Origin: Isoperla grammatica
Lineage: Eukaryota > Arthropoda > Insecta > Plecoptera > Perlodidae
Direction of reading: 5' to 3'
Assembly: GCA_945910005.1 (NCBI GenBank)
Contig: OX246740.1
Span: 56,413,221 to 56,477,220, forward strand
Length of the DNA: 64,000 nt
The notes beneath the pieces were generated by a model that was not told the DNA's origin, did not search any database, and was given only the letters and a program-made list of their open reading frames with translations. The position numbers were made by a program, and so were the translations under genes. Below are positions 11,651-64,000 of the stretch, one piece after another. Positions within the stretch are counted from its first letter, which is position 1, and each line of letters opens with the position of its first letter.

Positions 11651-12111
11651 GGTATTATAGAACAGTAATATGGGGGTACTTGTTTTCTCTACAGAGTGTA
11701 CCTAGCTACCATTTACAGGCTCTTCAATTTCGTGTCTACTTTTCCCCGATATTGTGGATGTTCCCCAATATGTTGCCCTTCTAAATAAGTATGTTATGAC
11801 GGTGAAGGGCGGCGGTGTGAGGCTTGCTAAACCGACAAGGGGGGGGGGGGGGGGGGGCGGCGGTGTGTGGCCTGCTAAAGCGACGGGGGGGATGAATACT
11901 AAAGCTATTACGGCAAAGATGTCATCTCGCGTTTTTCCACCCCGAAGGAGAATTTTTTTTATCGAACCGACTTCTAATTTAAAATATGCATTCGCGTTCG
12001 GAAGACATGAAGATTTATGTCGCCCAACACTTTCTGCTTATAGATGACAGCGTATAATGACTTGGCGAGTTTTTTTAATTTACCTGCTAACATATTCCCA
12101 CCCTCTCTATT

Positions 12112-12215
12112 GGTGACGAATGAGGGGGCTGTGACGACACAGTTCAAGACAAACAATCGGTTGCTAGGTAGTTTCATTGTTGTGTCTTTCTTTGATCCGC
12201 GCACATTCATTGTTT
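12112..12215 (+). repeat. Dispersed repeat, copy 1
   Basis: GAGGGGGCTGTGACGACACAG, CAATCGGTTGCTA and GGTAGTTTCATTGTTGTGTC recur in the same order at 59045-59135, about 85-90% alike. Unknown interspersed family. Confidence 0.75.
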
Positions 12216-13056
12216 GTCTAAAACAAAACACAGTGGAGAGACTACATCATTTCATTCGGAATTAACGCTATTCTTAGATTATTATTCTTAGAACTTAAAA
12301 GCAAAACGTATACTTACATAAAACAACACTTCTACACGTGGGTGTTTCTTAATGTTCAACGTATAACTTGTCTTCTTATAATTATTTTCGTGCTAACGCT
12401 ATTAAATTCTGCTCAGATTAACGGTGATCAAACGAGGTTATAAACAAAATGTCCAGTTATGAAACAAATTTACCTTAAAACGTTAATGAATTTTCACTTC
12501 AACCCCTATGGGATACCAGTATGTGGGGGTCGTGCTTAACGATGCACTTTACCGTGAGCTAAAAACCTTGGTAAGCTTCGGCTTTGCACTGAAATCTAAT
12601 TCCCGTTTTAGCGAATGGGAAAACTTAATTACTACCCCCGATGACGTAATTGATTCGAAACTCTGCACTTGTTACCTTTGCAAAAAGATAAAACAGGGTC
12701 ACTGACTAAAGCAATCACGTTTGTGTTCTATAAATATTTTTCTCAAATTATATTAATTACATTTCACAACCATGAAAAATAAAGAAATAAATTGTCGTCT
12801 TGTACATTACAATATCAAATCATCGCTTATACTCATTTGAGATAAATTGATTTACTTTCAGTTCATACAGTCATTTACGTGATGTAATAGAACGACTGGT
12901 GGTGGAGTTGAAGGTAAGCTTAGAAACGTCGGGATGAATCTACGCTATCTACGCGTTCTCTCACTCGCTGTCGACTACGTGCCATAACGCTACGCCTACG
13001 CGTTCTCTCACTCGCTGTCGACTACGTGCCATAACACTAGTGCCGCGGGTACTTAC

Positions 13057-55017
<41,961 letters not shown>

Positions 55018-58000
55018 CTGCACAAATAGGAAGTGTTCGTGAGATTCAAGCGGGCATGTTGAAATATAGCTTTCATATTATACATTCTAAGAACCTTTAT
55101 TTCTTATCGTTTATAGGTTGTATTCAGCAATAAGGTAACAATTTCTCGTAGGGGATGTTTTGAATAATTCATTACATTTCAATAATAAATAATTCACATT
55201 GTTGATATTGAACAACTAAATTGAACTGTCAACTTGTTGTAAGAGTAGTTGTAATGTAAGAGTAAAAACGATTCCAACAACTATCGTGAAAGTAATTCTG
55301 CCAGAAGCCTAACTTGTTCCGTAGAATGTAATGAATGTAAATTTGGCAAAACAAGTTCGAATTGAAGCAGAATTCATTTCAGCATATGTGATACAAAGTT
55401 ACCGAATAGGCCTTCTGGCCTGTGATTGGTTAAAACCTCTCATGAGTAACTCAATGCAATATATCACGATCACTTTTTATTCTTCTTACTTTTCGTTTTG
55501 TCGACTTTTTATGAATCATTACATCAAAGAACATGAAAGCAGACATTTAATAAATAAAAACGACTGATTTCAAATCCGATAGTTTCTCGTTACAAAGCCA
55601 TGTATAGCCAGCAACCGTTAATGATTGCATTTCACAATACCGACGTTTGTACCGCGGAAAACGTTGTGAAACTGAAAATATGCCAGCCCCCCCCCCCCCC
55701 CCCCCCCCCTCTTGCACATCCATCGCTCAGGGGAGGAGTTGGTCGGTGAAACGCGAAATACCTGTGGGATAATTAATTCCAAAGCACTCTGGTGTATTGC
55801 TTGTTGCCTCAAAGATTAATATTTAACATCGCCTCTGGATTAAAGCGAGTCGGTTACATCAGTTTGTTTGTGACGTGCATATGTAGCAGTTATTGGTTCA
55901 CAAATTTGATTTGATGGTAGTTGTAATACGTCAAATGGGAAACGCCATTTGTAATTTCGTTAATGGGTGAGATTAGTACATTGAAGTAGGGAAAATAAAA
56001 GTCAGTGCCAATACGTTGAGGCCTAAAGTATAAACAAAAAACACTTCAAAGAATGAGTTGTATTTCTACCACGTAGTAAGATGTTTTATATTTTATTTTA
56101 GGTTATATTTGTTGACGGTTGTGCAAATAAACTTGTGTTTTATTTCACTCGTGTCTGACGTTGTGAAGAATCGAAGCCCACAATAAATAATATGACTGTC
56201 AGTCCTTGCAAAAGATTGTGTACATACATTAAATGCGCGTTTATTATAATTATCAATACCAGTGTGAAGGCTTAATGTGATCTGGTTATAGAAAAGCTGG
56301 TCCCTTCATTGGGATCGTAGCTATGACTACGTAGTTAATTAGTTATCTGTGCTATGACCTACCAAACTACGTACATGTGTGGTCGCCATTGGAGAATCTG
56401 GGCACAATGAATGGGGACCCGATCTGATTTTTTTTGATATCCATAATGTTTTCTACAAGAAATGTAAAACTTTTTATAATAGACACACATTTCTAATGTT
56501 TTACGTTGCCTAATACATTGATTGTCTCAACACTACTCACTTAATGAATCAAATTGTTTAGACTATACAGAACCAACTTGTTCCAAAACTAACTTTATTA
56601 CTAAACTGCAAGTTTATAATGCTAGAAACAACATTCAGGGAATATGGAACCTACTCTTCTCTATTTACCATACAATTTTGTATTATGTTAAAACATACAA
56701 ATTCAACCACGCTACGGATAGAGTAAATGTTATTCAGGAATAGTAATACTATCGCAGACGAGAGCTTTAGATTACGTTTAACCCATTTCAATTCCTTTGC
56801 CGAATTTGTTTGACACTTGGAACGCAAATAGCGGTAAGCCCAATTGATCCGCCAGTTAGCAGCAGCTAGGGTGGTATTTATCCCCTAACTCATGTTAAGA
56901 CCAACACGGTCATGGTACTTACCCTTAATAAAGTGGCTGCCAAACTTTCGGAATTAGCACATTGTAATGAACAAGCACTTTGGATCTTCGTTCGACTCTG
57001 CTCGCTTCCCTTCTCGAGCGTAACAGCGTTTTGGCGTGGCTCTCCACCCCCCCCCACCCCACCCCCGACCACCGTGCCAGGCACTTGTCGACACTGACTA
57101 CCGATTGCTCGTTGTCTCACTGCTGAAGCTAACATACCTGATACACTGCACGTTAATTAGGTTCAAAGGTTACGTTCACTACTCGGCGTATGTACACTTT
57201 AAATAGGTCAAGCCAATAAGATACTTGGATTATGTTTTCTTTCATCGTGTACATAATAGCTGGACTCAACATTTCAAGGCTGTTTACCTGTCCACAAACT
57301 GTGAAAATAATTACTGGTGTTGCGTTTATCTCAAATATAGACACACACATAATACACATTAATAGCACGCAAAGCACAACAGAAAAAATATGCAATTTTA
57401 TTTTATTAATTCAATGTAAACCAGATATGTTGGTTTTACAGTGTGATTTAAAATTTAAAGAATGCAAATATGTTCTGTTAATATTATTACTTTATACCGA
57501 AAATTCACCATTTTTATGCCTTGATAATGTTTAATTATTCTAGCTCGAAGCCAAAGTTTCTCATACAGTCTAAAGGGTCCTGTGTACAGTCAGTTCGAAA
57601 TATTATTACAAATTCTACTTAGAAAAACAGTTCGTCGAATGAAAGACTGCGAACATATTGACGTTGATTTTAATGAAGGGGAAGTTTTTCCACTTGATTA
57701 ATATCATCGAGTTTTCCAGGCAATAAGAACTGAAAAGATATCGCAGTAGAAAAAACAATTAACATAACGCTCAATGAGTATCAGAATAATTAATTTTGTT
57801 TTTAATTCGAGTGCGGTTTTAACATTCGTTAACTCCATCGATATTAATATTCATAAATTCACATTTGAAATTCAAAAAGTTTTTAGTTTTGAAAACCACT
57901 TGTAATATTTTTGAACGAGGCAGTTTATTCAGAAAATGAATAGGAAAGTTTACTTTCCGTTACCTGAACGTTTTATTTATATATTTAAATTTCTCTGAAA

Positions 58001-58416
58001 ATCATAAAAAAAAAAAACAGACAATAAAATGTCTAAAGTTAAAAATTAAAATTGAAATACTTTTAGTAATCCTATATTACAAAACTCTTCGTCAGAACAC
58101 AGATATCTCTAATAATCATCATAAAAGTTTTACAAACAATAATAAGTTAAAACTCATCAAGCAATTTCCATGTTATGGTCATACCATTGTTACAACAATG
58201 AAAGACTTATTAAAAAAAAAGATCAACAATACAAAAAAACTGTCATGAAAAATGTTTCTAGTTTTGTGTATAAAGCAATATTCCGAAGAAAAAAGGTAAA
58301 GAAATGGTAATTTACAGAAATTTTTATCAAGTCTACAAGTACTCTAAGAGATCTCCAACATTCCCGGGTAACACCACATCTCGACACGTCGTGAATGTCA
58401 CGTGACCCGCCCCGCC

Positions 58417-58430
58417 GTTGCCATAGCAAC
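58417..58430. promoter_or_regulatory. Perfect palindromic X-box (RFX binding site), candidate nan promoter element
   Basis: GTTGCCATAGCAAC matches the RFX consensus RYYNYYATRRNRAC at every position and is an inverted repeat of GTTGC. It lies in a local CpG/GC-rich patch (CCCGCCCCGCC beside it, CACGTG at 58401) about 3.4 kb upstream of the nan start codon. Established: RFX factors drive cilia genes, including those of chordotonal neurons. Inferred: this marks the nan promoter, with a noncoding first exon between here and 55.0 kb. Confidence 0.6.
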
Positions 58431-58519
58431 GCGACCTTGAACGAGATAAGGTCACTAAGGTAGAACCCAATCGACCGAGCAATTAAACAACGGTGTCGAT
58501 TAATCACATACCGGGCTAG

Positions 58520-58527
58520 TGACGTCA
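58520..58527. promoter_or_regulatory. CRE-like site TGACGTCA
   Basis: A perfect 8-bp CREB/ATF palindrome lies 90 bp from the X-box in the same GC-rich patch. By itself an 8-mer is weak evidence; its value is the neighbourhood. Confidence 0.35.
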
Positions 58528-59041
58528 TGAGAGATTACCCCGTAGCGTCGTAATATACCCGAGTCCAGTGGGGAGATCCAAGAATTTGATTCACCTTTAA
58601 TTGGATTCTGAGCTTGATTGCGCTGTCGTGTCGCGGTCAGAGAGATTTAATGAGGTCAATTATTGTCGTAGGGTCACCCGATATCCCTGCGGGTCTGACT
58701 GTGCATTCAGCATGCACGTCAAGTGACGTACATGCAAGAGGGGAGGCGTAACAAGTGCACAGAGAGCGTTGCGAGCGATCCGGCCAACAGTCACTGAATA
58801 TTGGATACAAACAACTTTGAACAATAAGAATTTCCAAATCATTTAAAAACTATTTGACTTCTTTGCAATCTATGTACATTTTTCCAATAATAATTAGTGC
58901 ACTGCCTTCTGGAGGGGTTTTCGGTGAATAGCAGGCAGTGGCCAGTGTCCGGAACGCTCGAAGCGCTGCAGTGTAGTCGTTTGTTGTACGCCACCCTATA
59001 CTGGCCCAATGTGTCGTCATGGAGTATGTAATAGCGTTACT

Positions 59042-59138
59042 AACGAATAAGGGGGCTGTGACAACACAGGTCGGACAACCAATCGGTTGCTATAGGTAGT
59101 TTCATTGTTGTGTCTTTCTTTGATTCTCGCACATTCAA
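59042..59138 (+). repeat. Dispersed repeat, copy 2
   Basis: Matches 12112-12215 over about 100 bp, with small indels (GGTTGCTATAGGTAGTTTC here against GGTTGCTAGGTAGTTTC). Confidence 0.75.
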
Positions 59139-59447
59139 TATCTGTCCGCTGTGGAGTGACTGTGAAGTCATCTAGTCCTGAGATCATTGATAGCTATAAT
59201 TCATATCAACCAGGCTGTGAACAAAGTTTAACTAGAGCCTCTCCGCTTGGCAGCGCTGTTTTCATGTCGCCAGATCTTTTATGCTAAATCCTCCCAGTTT
59301 CCTGTCTTAGCCGTTCGTTACTGATATCATTCAGTTATAATTACCGATACTTTCAACCCCCAACATGTAAGCGTTACGAGGCAGCATTGAGCACTTCTGC
59401 TCTGACTGTGGATAGCCTCATAATAACGCTTGCCAGGTTTGTATAGT

Positions 59448-59520
59448 GGAGGCCGGGACTCGAACCTGTGACCCCCCCTTCAAAGTCACCGACCCCGCAG
59501 CCTTGCCAACGTAATAAAAC
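59448..59520 (-). repeat. tRNA-like SINE fragment
   Basis: On minus: TTGGCAAGGCTGCGGGGTCG (A-box-like) and GGTTCGAGTCCCGGCC (B box and T arm), with a G7 run between. No paired acceptor stem. Confidence 0.5.
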
Positions 59521-61599
59521 CTACAAAGGTGTTATTGGGTCTTTGCTTCCTGTAGCATACCCGTGTAATTTCGGTCCGGGATGTAAATCTATTCAATGGC
59601 CATCGCATTGATTGGGTTCTCGCCCACTGGCTGAGCTCACAGCGTGAAAACTGCAGCTTTGTTCAAACACACTGGAGCTTCACACTGACTCCCGTTTGGG
59701 TATATTCATAAAAACAGATTTTTTAGATTTTCTTGGTTGCAAAATGTATAATACGAAAACATTTTTTACGGTTAATCAAGCCAACATTTATTTACAAAAT
59801 TAATATCAACGTTTCGATGACGTGTATACTCGTCTTTTTCAATATGTACAAAAAGAATGAACACAATCAAAATCACTGCCACAGCGAAACATCACTGCGG
59901 GTAGCTCTAGCAAGCTGTTTGGATTAAAATTAAGTGGCGCCCATCTTTCCCCTGCCTTGACCCCCTTGTCACATCATCGTCGGGAACAGCCCTGCTCAGG
60001 AACGAACCGCCCCTCACCAACTGAGCCAGCCCCCCCCCCCCCCGGCATTATTGCTGCAGTCCGTAACAAAGTGAACAATACATTCACACTTTCCCTCGGT
60101 TTCTTATGTTCTTGAGAGATCTTCCCTATTAAACTGTTTTGAGGTTGTGGGTTAAAGTTACCGTATGGGTACGTGAACCACCGCTATGCAGGTCTTCATA
60201 GTTTGATAGATACGTGGCCTAGTTTTGTCCTAGGAATGCAGAGGTTGTTCTGAATCCCTAACAATGCATACTTGTAATATTACAGGAAATTCCACACACA
60301 TTCTCGTCATTAGCATGTCATAGAAAAGGGATATGTGCTGTGATAGATAAAGTAAAACTAGGATAAACAATCTCTTGTTCGACTCGCTATGAATACTAGA
60401 CAAAAATAGTGGCTGTATTTCAATATTATTTCATAAATTCCTTGCTAAACAATATAAAATTCTGTTTTGCTGCCTTTATAGTTTATTGAAAATCAAGTTA
60501 TATATTTATAAGGCAGTAATTCCAGTGGGATTTTGAACAAGTCGTTCTACGTAAATGCGATCCACTGCTTGCATAATTCATTCTGGAATGTTTATGCTAT
60601 ACGTTAGCCTTTGTTTCATTCTTCATTAATAATTTATTATTTAAAACTGACCACTGAATGTTAATGTTTACTATAATGTTATCTTTCAAGTGGCGTAATA
60701 GAAAGTTAAATATTGGCCATGTTTATCACAACACAGACAATTAGAAACTATGTTTAATTAAAACAAAGAAACTTTACATTATAATATCTGTAATGTAAAT
60801 GCTGCTTACATTATGTTTCTAAATCATGAAAATGTTATTTGTAAATTCATTCCCGTTGGTTTAAAAGTGGTCAATTCATGTCTGGTTATAAACCGGAGAG
60901 AGGGCGCAGAAAATGTTACTTTGACCACTTTGGATTTGGAACAAGTAGTCTAACTAAATTTCCGAAAGAGTTAATGCTCTGACATGGGCAACAAAAAGAG
61001 TGCTGGAAAAGTTTCAGCTGCCGCAAATACCATAACATTAAAAATTAAAAATAACAAAACAAGTTTAATTCCATTATTCTAACGCCGTTGACATAAACTA
61101 AAAAGCACTTGCAAATATTGCTTGTTTTTATATTCAGCATACACTATACAGTTTTGTTAAATTTAGTAGAGCGCTTTGCATGTGCAACGCATACTTTCAA
61201 TAAACAAGCTGAGCAGCCTCCGTTGTATGTACTTTCGAGTTTGCTAGGAATTAAATACAATTTATACAACACATTAATAGGGGAGCGCAGAACCAACCTA
61301 CAAAAACACGAACCCAATTCAGAAATTGCTCTGTTAGCAATATTAGTAATGTTCGTACCGGTAATTTGTTTTCAGTATTCCAAGATAACGTCTCAGGCAA
61401 ATTCATTCCCCTATTTTCTCTATTGAAAGTCAGTTTTAATGATTAAATATAATTGGATAAGAAATTTCAAAAGGACGAACTAAAACAAAATTCACCAGAC
61501 ATAATTAGATCCCATCTCATGCTTGTTTAAACGTGATATGCTATTTATGAATGATTGAAAAAGAATGATGTTAGATCGTTGAGAATGACATGGCTGGTT

Positions 61600-62410
61600 A
61601 GGAGTCAGGATTGCCGGTGGCCGGTATCGAAACGAGGACCTCTCGAGATAGTCTCACGTCTTACCGCCGAGGTCATTCAAAAATTACATTATTTCACACA
61701 AAGTATCGATTTGTAAGAGAACCCGAGTATATTAATTTAATTTGTTCCCTTCCGATTAATCTCAATTACATCCACTTTAAGCATATATGAACAAACCTGC
61801 GTGACATACCACAGATTTTGAGTTAATTACGTAAGTTTCAGGTGCTGTCATTAAAAAATTACGTACTTTTGCACAATGTACGGATTTTTAAGAGAACTAG
61901 AGTATGTTCATTTCATTTGTTTCCTTCCAATTAATACTAATTATATCTTCTTTAATTAAGCACATGGTAAAAAAACCTGCGTGAAATACCGCAGATTTTG
62001 AGATAATTATGGAAGTTTGACGGGCTGACATTCGAAAACTACGTAATTTCATACAAAGTATCGATTTTTAAGAAAACCTGAGTATATTCATTTAATTTGA
62101 GCCCTGCTTATTAATCTCTAGTACATGTTAGCTAAGTATATATAAGCAAGCCTGCGTGATATACCACAGATTTAGAGATAATTTCGTAAGTTTCAGGGGC
62201 TGTCATTCAAAACTAAAGTAATGTCACACAAAGTAGCGATTTGTAAGAGAAAGAACCTGAGGATATTCATTTAACTTGATTCCTTCTAATTAATCTCAAT
62301 AACATACTTTAAGCAATATGAACATACCTGCGTGACATACCACAGATTTTGAGTTAATTACGTCAGTTTCAGGGGCTGTCCTGAGCCAGCCACCTCTATC
62401 TATTGAATCG
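61600..62410 (-). repeat. SINE family A fragment split by a tandem array
   Basis: GATTGCCGGTGGCCGGTATC to CGTCTTACCGCCGAGG (ending about 61672) is the promoter half of the SINE. The missing end, CTGAGCCAGCCACCTCTATC, resumes at 62381. The array between is listed separately. Confidence 0.7.
61673..62380. repeat. Tandem repeat, 4 units of about 177 bp
   Basis: Each unit starts TCATT(C)AAAA, has CACAAAGTATCGATTT, CTGCGTGACATACC and CACAGATTTTGAG, and ends TTTCAGGGGCTG. Starts are at 61673, 61848, 62026 and 62203. AT-rich, non-coding. Confidence 0.9.
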
Positions 62411-63356
62411 TAAATCAAAAACGATGGTAAACACTAAAATGTACACATACTACTTTTTCATTTGATTTACATTTAATATATTTTTGCCGTGTAAATGTTT
62501 GTTGGGCTGCATCATACCTAGAACGACTAGTCTTGTTTCACTGGGGATACGGGTATAGCGCAAACAACCAATAAAAAGGAACTAATAGGAGTGGAGCCAG
62601 ATTAAACAAAACACACACAAACAATTGTACTTCTCTATGGTAGATCTGCAAAATAAACTCATCCTCTCGGGTAACAAAAATTGATGCTATCCAACGGTGT
62701 AAAAAAAATATACGATGAAAGTTTCCAACGAGCTAAACTTGAAAGGAAACCATGACGTGTATATATTCCTTTGAGTGGAAGGGGGGCGAGGGGGCAACGT
62801 CATTTTTCATGTTTGGATGCGGATTACGAAAACTTGAAACACTCAAAGAAGATTAAAAAACTGTGACGCTTGATTTTTACATTTTACTTTGAGTCGGTCT
62901 ACACATCAACTCGCTGTAACACAAAATAATGTCTTTGTAATCATTTTTAACATCTCTCTGTATATTAGGTCTCTCGTTATGTTCCCTGCTGGATACAGAT
63001 TTGTATTCATGAAACGCTGTTTAAACTTACTTTGTGCCTGGTTTATGTACTTGGATGTATTTAAACTGATATTTTACACACTTTGTAAATATATTTTGTG
63101 TTTGTTGTGTATTGAAGACAATGACGTGTATCGCTATCTATGTGTTGTGTATTGGAGAGCTTTCTCTATGCGTATTACGGAATAGGGGTTCACTGTTTAG
63201 CGCTAAGTTTGTAGTTTGATATTTCTTGCGACACAAAGAGGTCCTTCGAAGTAATTAAATATATCAGAAGTTGAATTAGACATATTTTCAAATGTTAAAT
63301 CGAATCTGTGGATCTAACGATTACTGCTTATACATCAATCTTTTAATAAATCGTCA

Positions 63357-63387
63357 TGTAAAACCCTTATAATATAAGGGTTTTACA
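63357..63387. repeat. Perfect 31-bp palindrome
   Basis: TGTAAAACCCTTATA and its exact complement flank a single central A. AT-rich; function unknown. A bidirectional terminator- or hairpin-like structure is possible, but nothing transcribed is known next to it. Confidence 0.8.
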
Positions 63388-64000
63388 TTTTACATTTTTT
63401 ACATTGTCTTAATCATTGGTCTCCCAAGAGGTTTAATATTGGATATCACATTTTATTTTACGAGAAATGAAAAACGTAATTGGCCGTCATCCCATGAGAA
63501 CTGAAATATATTATCTCATCTACCCTTATGTAGTTAAAGCATATATCTTGCGTTTTATTAAAACAGTAAAACATATTTCATTAACTCCTGCACCGTAAAA
63601 ATATATTGTCTCTATATCATTTCTCTGATGTCATCAATCTACGCTTATCTCCACCAAAGCCCTCGTCACAAATTAAATATCTTCCCGTGTTTTCTACCGG
63701 AATTTTACATCCAAAATCCTTCCCTTGGATTTCTATCTCCATATCAATTGGATTATAAAAACGTCAAATTTCTTAAATGTATTAGAAGAGAGAAATAAAA
63801 TTGAGGTAAACAAACAATTAATGCGTAACGTAGAGATAAATGATATTGCATTTGATTTTCTAAGACATTACTGTTAATATGTGGGTTGTTGACAAGAATA
63901 CTTTGCAATACTAACGTAAGCCACGTTTCAGTGGGAGCCGGACTGGCGGGCGTCTGCACTGAACTCAGGCACCCTCAACGTTGTGTTCATCATGCGAAGT

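Larger units (their letters stand above)
1..13056 (-). other. nan intron 10 (partial) or gene-free flank, repeat-dominated
   Basis: From the exon 10 donor (GTAAGT) down to position 1, I find no S3-S6 exon in any minus-strand frame I could read. The space is filled by a 38-bp duplication just after the donor (12951-12988 and 12998-13036), foldback elements, a Jockey-like LINE, a MITE, a hAT element and a satellite array. Either intron 10 exceeds 13 kb or the 3' exons lie elsewhere in the assembly. Confidence 0.55.
55018..64000. other. Region upstream of nan: no further gene recognised
   Basis: Open frames of up to about 105 codons occur (for instance at 61109-61426 and 62889-63185, plus), but they show no recognisable domain, have AT-rich codon use like the flanks, and look like chance. 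Contents: a C23 run at 55687, the X-box patch at 58.35-58.55 kb, a dispersed repeat at 59.04-59.14 kb, a tRNA-like fragment at 59.45 kb, a C14 run at 60.03 kb, a SINE split by a tandem array at 61.6-62.4 kb, and a 31-bp palindrome at 63.36 kb. The 5' UTR exon(s) of nan should lie between 55.0 and 58.4 kb but I cannot place them. Confidence 0.6.

Noticed and set aside
61109..61426. 105-codon plus-strand frame with a hydrophobic start
   Set aside because: No domain recognised and no neighbouring exon; most likely chance.
62889..63185. 98-codon plus-strand hydrophobic frame
   Set aside because: Codon use matches AT-rich noncoding DNA; T-rich DNA gives Phe/Leu/Tyr-rich peptides by chance.

Overview
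The window is AT-rich animal DNA with long introns, GT..AG splice sites, many tRNA-derived SINE-like pieces, hAT and foldback elements, a Jockey-like LINE remnant and many simple repeats. The one host gene I can recognise is the TRPV cation channel Nanchung (nan). Together with the Jockey-type ORF1 this points to an arthropod with a fairly large genome. An insect is my preference and a crustacean is possible; the species cannot be fixed from the sequence alone.

The gene runs right to left on the minus strand. A perfect palindromic X-box (RFX site) lies at 58.4 kb. The first coding exon is at 54.9-55.0 kb and nine further coding exons follow down to 13.06 kb. All ten exons join in compatible phases into about 635 codons (622 with an alternative exon 2 donor): N-terminal tail, TRPV ankyrin domain, pre-S1 linker, S1, a very Asn-rich S1-S2 loop, and S2. 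The S3-S6 and C-terminal exons were not found and should lie beyond position 1, so the gene is cut by the window edge. The exons are GC-rich islands in AT-rich introns.

Layout: 1-3.29 kb, a satellite of about 114-bp units with a periodic variant unit; 3.3-4.5 kb, smaller tandem repeats; 5.9-7.0 kb, a hAT element with 8-bp target duplications; 7.75 kb, a small MITE; 8.1-9.74 kb, a Jockey-like LINE with intact ORF1 and an ORF2 cut to a stub; 10.8-11.65 kb, two foldback elements; 13.06-55.0 kb, nan exons and introns; 55-64 kb, upstream sequence with the X-box, SINE fragments and a 4x177-bp tandem repeat, with no other gene recognised.

The most unusual structure is a pair of minisatellites in nan, each built from the intron-acceptor/exon boundary of the gene itself. 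Fourteen 108-bp units at 45.80-47.32 kb each copy the exon 2 acceptor and 77 bp of exon 2. The units are in frame with exon 1, but the two copies next to the genuine exon carry a stop. At 13.25-13.6 kb a 46-57-bp repeat carries a copy of the exon 10 acceptor that also leads straight to a stop, and every unit contains a 13/14 match to the RFX X-box. Other notable items are a 1.27-kb near-perfect palindrome, a 70-nt pre-miRNA-like hairpin beside exon 8, and a SINE split by a tandem array.
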